Shown here: piece by piece, positions 43,812 through 46,976 of the stretch | Layout of the letters: each line of letters begins with the position of its first letter | How positions within the stretch are numbered: the first letter of the stretch is position 1 | NCBI RefSeq assembly: GCF_003326755.1 | Contig: NZ_JPWH01000033.1 | Coordinates: 1-46,976, forward strand | DNA length: 46,976 bases | Reading direction: 5' to 3' | Source: Thalassospira profundimaris | GTDB taxonomy: Bacteria; Pseudomonadota; Alphaproteobacteria; Rhodospirillales; Thalassospiraceae | Made by a program: the position numbers and the translations under genes | Notes under the pieces: generated by a model | What the model saw: the letters and a program-made list of their open reading frames with translations, nothing else | The model's database searches: none | What the model was told of the DNA's origin: nothing

Positions 43812-44765
43812 ATGGCGTTCATGGTGTCAGATAATACGGATTGGAGCTACGCGGACGCGGAGGAAGAAACCCTCACCCGTATTGCGTGGTACTATTATAA
43901 TGACGGTCTGACCCAGGGCGAAATCGGCGACAAGCTGGGGCTGTCGCGAATCAAGGTTTCGCGCCTGCTTGAAAGTGGCCGCCGCACCGGCATCATTCAG
44001 GTGCGCATCAATTCCCGCCATCAGGGCTGCCTTGAATATGAACAGCACCTTCAGGATCACTGGGGGCTGCGTGAAGTCCGCGTTATTCCCCATCTCGAAG
44101 GCGGCGATCTGAGCGAACGTCTTGGTCAGGCGGCAGCCCAGTTTCTTATGCAACGCCTGCGTCCCGATGATCTGCTGGCGGTGGGCTGGGGGGCAACGGT
44201 CAGTCACACCATCCAGCGTCTTGGTCACATGGCCAATGAACGCAATGTCTCGCTGGTCAGCTTAACCGGCGGTGTTGCCACTTATGTTGATGGCATGCGC
44301 ACCGCAAACTGGGGCAGCAGCGTGCATCTTGTTCCAGCACCCCTGGTGGTTTCCGATCAGAATGTGGCTTCTGCCCTGATGGCGGAACCTGCCATATCCG
44401 CTGTTTTGGAGATGGCGCTGAATGCGGCCTATCAGCTTGTCGGGATTGGCGAACTAAATGTCGATTCCACCGTGGTACGCAGCGGCTATATCACCCCGGT
44501 AGAGGTGGAGCCTTTGCGTCGCAAAGGGGCCGTTGGCGATATTCTTTGTCAGTTCTTTGATGATAGCGGCCAGTCTCTTGACCTGCCGTTGCATCAGCGG
44601 GTGGTGGGCGCGCGTCTTGCCGCACTGTCAAATTCCGAAAATGTCATTGCTGCGGCGGGCGGGCTCAGCAAGGTGCGGGCTATTCAGTCCGCGCTGAAGG
44701 GCAAATATGTCGACATCCTGATTACCGATGAAAAAACCGCCGAAAAGCTGCTGGAGGAAAACTGA
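43812..44765 (+). CDS. lsrR: AI-2-responsive repressor LsrR
   Basis: SorC/DeoR-type repressor of the lsr genes, released by phospho-AI-2. The N-terminal domain reads RIAWYYYNDGLTQGEIGDKL then GLSRIKVSRLLESGRRTGII, the E. coli LsrR pattern. The effector domain contains GRKGAVGDIL-like RRKGAVGDILCQFFDDSGQS and VRSGYITPVEVEPL, as in LsrR. Length 317 aa is normal. ATG 43821 is another possible start with GGGATGG upstream. The stop lies one base before the lsrK start. Divergent from lsrA, so it can control both transcripts. Confidence 0.94.
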   Translation: MAFMVSDNTDWSYADAEEETLTRIAWYYYNDGLTQGEIGDKLGLSRIKVSRLLESGRRTGIIQVRINSRHQGCLEYEQHLQDHWGLREVRVIPHLEGGDLSERLGQAAAQFLMQRLRPDDLLAVGWGATVSHTIQRLGHMANERNVSLVSLTGGVATYVDGMRTANWGSSVHLVPAPLVVSDQNVASALMAEPAISAVLEMALNAAYQLVGIGELNVDSTVVRSGYITPVEVEPLRRKGAVGDILCQFFDDSGQSLDLPLHQRVVGARLAALSNSENVIAAAGGLSKVRAIQSALKGKYVDILITDEKTAEKLLEEN

Positions 44766-44766
44766 C

Positions 44767-46332
44767 ATGACAAAAGGGGATTATCTGCTGGCGATTGATG
44801 CCGGGACTGGCAGTGGCCGCGCCGTGGTGTTTGATCGTGATGGCAATCAGCTGGGTGCCATGCAGCGCGAATGGTGGCATAAAACCGACCCGCGCTATCC
44901 CGGATCGATGGATTTTGATGTTGAAGGCAACTGGGCGCTGATTTGTGCCTGCATTCAGGGCGCATTGGAAGCTGCCGGTATTTCGGGTTCAGATATTGCC
45001 GCTGTCAGTGCGACCAGCATGCGCGAGGCCTTTGTTGCCTTTGACCGCGAGGGACGCGAAATCTGGGCCTGTGCCAATGTTGATGGCCGCGCGGTTGATC
45101 AGGTCCGTCAGCTTAAAACCGACTTCCCCGGGGTGGAGCGCGACCTTTACACTCAAACCGGACAAACTTTTGCGCTGGGGGCCTTGCCGCGCCTTTTATG
45201 GCTGCGTCAGCAAATGCCCGATATTTACGAACGTATTGATAAAATCTGTATGCTGTCCGACTGGGTTGTAGCGCGCCTTTCCGGGGTGATTGCCTCTGAT
45301 CCCTCCAATGCGGGTACCACGGGTATTTTTGGCTTGCGCGACCGCGACTGGCTGCCATCGGCCATGTCCCGTCTGGGCCTGCGTGACGATATTTTTCCGC
45401 CAGCTTGCGAAACCGGTACGGCGGTTGGCACTGTTACGGCAAAGGCCAGTGCCGAAACCGGCCTTTCAACCAATGTGACGGTTGTGGTTGGCGGCGGGGA
45501 CTGCCAAATGGGGACAGTCGGGCTCGGTGTTACCGCGATTGGCGATTGCGCCGTTATGGGCGGTACCTTTTGGCAGCAAATCGTCAATGTCGAACCGACC
45601 CTGATTGACCCGGAAATGAATGTGCGCATCAATCCGCACGTTATTACCGGACTTAACCAGGCAGAGGCGATCAGCTTCTTTGTCGGTGCGGTCATGCGCT
45701 GGTTCCGCGATACATTCGGCCAGGAAGAACTCGCTGCTGTCGATGATCCCGGTCAGGCTTACACTCTGCTCGAACAGAAATCGGCCAATGTGCCGCTGGG
45801 ATCTTATGGTGTGATCCCGATTTTTTCCGATGTCATGCGCTATGGGGCCTGGTATCACGCGGCACCATCTTTCCTTAATCTCAGTCTCGATCCGGAAAAA
45901 TCCGGCAAGGCCGTTTTGTTTCGGGCCTTGCAGGAAAATGCCTGTGTGGTGGCGGCACGCAATCTCAAATCGATCTTCGATCTTGCCGGGACGGTGCCCC
46001 AGCATATTGTTTTTGCTGCCGGGGCGGCCAAAAGCCCGCATTGGGCCCAGATGCTGGCCGATGTGACCGGGCTGGTGGTGAAAACCCCCAGGGTTAAAGA
46101 AGCAACCGCCTTGGGCTGTGCCAGTGCGGCTGCCGTGGGGGCCGGGTTTTATACAGATCTGGCGGGTCTTGGTCGCGAATGGGTGAATTGGGATCGCACT
46201 TTTGAACCTGATCTTTCCCTGAAACCGGATTACGACGCCCTTGGTGATCGCTGGGCGGCGGCCTACGCGGCCCAACTGGCCCTGGTTGACCAGAATGTCA
46301 CCACTTCGATGTGGAAGGCACCGGGCCTCTAG
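44767..46332 (+). CDS. lsrK: Autoinducer-2 kinase LsrK
   Basis: FGGY-family kinase that phosphorylates internalised AI-2 at C5 and so traps it in the cell. The N-terminal phosphate motif YLLAIDAGTGSGRAVVFDRD is present. Then come ISATSMREAFV-like AVSATSMREAFVAFDREGRE and CANVDGRAVDQVRQLK. The mid-protein VVVGGGDCQMGTVGLGVTAI is followed by the late FAAGAAKSPHWAQMLADVTG adenosine-side motif. Length 521 aa matches LsrK. The start at 44767 follows CTGGAGGAAAAC at the end of lsrR, so lsrR and lsrK are co-translated. Confidence 0.94.
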   Translation: MTKGDYLLAIDAGTGSGRAVVFDRDGNQLGAMQREWWHKTDPRYPGSMDFDVEGNWALICACIQGALEAAGISGSDIAAVSATSMREAFVAFDREGREIWACANVDGRAVDQVRQLKTDFPGVERDLYTQTGQTFALGALPRLLWLRQQMPDIYERIDKICMLSDWVVARLSGVIASDPSNAGTTGIFGLRDRDWLPSAMSRLGLRDDIFPPACETGTAVGTVTAKASAETGLSTNVTVVVGGGDCQMGTVGLGVTAIGDCAVMGGTFWQQIVNVEPTLIDPEMNVRINPHVITGLNQAEAISFFVGAVMRWFRDTFGQEELAAVDDPGQAYTLLEQKSANVPLGSYGVIPIFSDVMRYGAWYHAAPSFLNLSLDPEKSGKAVLFRALQENACVVAARNLKSIFDLAGTVPQHIVFAAGAAKSPHWAQMLADVTGLVVKTPRVKEATALGCASAAAVGAGFYTDLAGLGREWVNWDRTFEPDLSLKPDYDALGDRWAAAYAAQLALVDQNVTTSMWKAPGL

Positions 46333-46386
46333 GGTCTTTTTCTTCTGATTCTCTTGAAATCAATCTTCATAACCACAGGAAATACC

Positions 46387-46686
46387 ATGCTTGTACAAAT
46401 GGTTCATATTGATGTGAAAGAAGGCCATGTCGATGAATTCATCGAAGCCTTCCGGATCAATTACGAAGGCTCGCGCAAGGAAGAGGGTAATCTGCGCTTT
46501 GATGTGCTGCGCGATCCCGAAAATCCGCACAAATTTACCATCTATGAAGTCTTCCGGGATGATGCGGCGCTTGATGTGCATCGCAATACCCCGCATTACA
46601 AGGAATGTGTTCGCCGGATTGACCCGATCATCACCGGCCCGCGCACCAAAACCTATTATAATGCCGAAATGGCCGATTATCTCTGA
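46387..46686 (+). CDS. lsrG: Phospho-AI-2 isomerase LsrG
   Basis: Small ABM-fold protein of 99 aa that isomerises phospho-DPD to 3-hydroxy-5-phosphonooxypentane-2,4-dione and lowers the LsrR inducer. The sequence tracks the E. coli protein: KVDEFIEAF-like HVDEFIEAFRINYEGSRKEE, GNLRFDVLRDPENPHKFTIY, NTPHYKECVRRIDPIITGPR. The start at 46387 follows CAGGAAA; upstream in-frame ATG lacks a site. It ends the lsrRKG transcript. Confidence 0.94.
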   Translation: MLVQMVHIDVKEGHVDEFIEAFRINYEGSRKEEGNLRFDVLRDPENPHKFTIYEVFRDDAALDVHRNTPHYKECVRRIDPIITGPRTKTYYNAEMADYL

Positions 46687-46713
46687 TCGGTCGTCGACAT
46701 CTATTATATGCTT

Positions 46714-46749
46714 AAAGGCCCTTGTTGTGTTTCGCGACAGGGCCTTTTT
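46714..46749 (+). terminator. Rho-independent terminator of lsrRKG
   Basis: AAAGGCCCT (46714-46722) pairs with AGGGCCTTT (46739-46747), running into TTTTT. Confidence 0.85.
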
Positions 46750-46925
46750 CATTTGTTTTGTTCCGGGCGCTTGCAAATGTGCTGTTTCGCGCTATCTGAT
46801 CTCTCGTACCTCCTTTTTTGAGCCTGATTTCGTGGTGCGTCATTTCAAAATGATGTACCGCGCAGGATAAAAATGGCGGAATTCTGCCGTTTTTGTAAAA
46901 AATCACATTTTCTTCAAAAAAGGTG

Positions 46926-46954
46926 TTTACAGGTTAGCGATAGGCCCCTATAAC
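46926..46954 (+). promoter_or_regulatory. Strong promoter of rRNA-operon type at the window edge
   Basis: TTTACA (46926-46931), 17 bases, TATAAC (46949-46954), followed by CCGCCTCC and a GC-rich discriminator. The 40 bases upstream are rich in A and T runs, like an UP element. In many alphaproteobacteria this layout, including the CCCCTATAA-CCGCC context, precedes 16S rRNA genes or tRNA genes. No mature rRNA sequence is in the window, so the assignment is an inference. Confidence 0.65.
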
Positions 46955-46976
46955 CCGCCTCCACCGACGGGGCGCG

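Noticed and set aside
1..46976. Mobile elements or a defence island
   Set aside because: No transposase, integrase, terminal repeats, toxin-antitoxin, restriction or CRISPR genes were seen on either strand.

Overview
The window looks like a chromosomal stretch from a moderately GC-rich (mid-50s %) marine alphaproteobacterium. Gene style and the rRNA-type promoter at the right edge suggest Rhodospirillales, perhaps Thalassospira; this is an inference from gene content, not a database result. No insertion sequence, phage gene, CRISPR array, tRNA or rRNA gene is visible. About 30 intact genes and one decayed gene fill the window, mostly in tightly packed operons.

Layout. (1) 360-15635: a 3242-residue RTX-type giant surface protein, followed by its likely type I secretion machine: a TolC-like outer membrane protein, a LapB-like ABC exporter with a degenerate C39 domain, and an HlyD-like adaptor. 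(2) 15688-19947: small housekeeping or accessory genes: an Lrp/AsnC regulator, an RBBP9/YdeN-type hydrolase, a GcvA-like LysR regulator, a cupin, an alpha/beta hydrolase and a GNAT acetyltransferase. (3) 20007-27576, minus strand: a compact operon of a LacI-type regulator, a PotD-like binding protein, two permeases, an ATPase, a nucleoside hydrolase and an adenine deaminase. It reads as an uptake-and-salvage system for a purine nucleoside or related compound. (4) 27991-29429: a CaiB/BaiF CoA-transferase remnant with in-frame stops, beside an intact CitE-like lyase. (5) 29539-37476: a hexonate/hexuronate module made of lgoD-like, uxaB-like and uxaA genes, a GntR-family regulator with two winged-helix domains, and a ribose-type ABC importer. 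Four related 20-bp palindromic boxes lie in its two promoter regions. (6) 37636-46686: a complete autoinducer-2 (AI-2) uptake and processing locus, lsrACDB on the minus strand and lsrRKG divergent on the plus strand. A zinc class II aldolase gene ends the lsrACDB operon and no lsrF is visible. (7) 46714-46976: a terminator, an AT-rich tract and a strong promoter of the type that precedes rRNA operons.

How the parts work together. Region 1 makes and exports a very large adhesin-like protein. Regions 3, 5 and 6 are three separate ABC import systems, each with its own regulator and catabolic enzymes. In all three, a stem-loop follows the binding-protein gene, as expected if mRNA processing keeps binding protein in excess. 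The most interesting points are the unexplained lsrF replacement, the four-box regulon beside a double-winged-helix GntR protein, the pairing of polyamine-type transport genes with purine salvage enzymes, and the repeat architecture of the giant protein.
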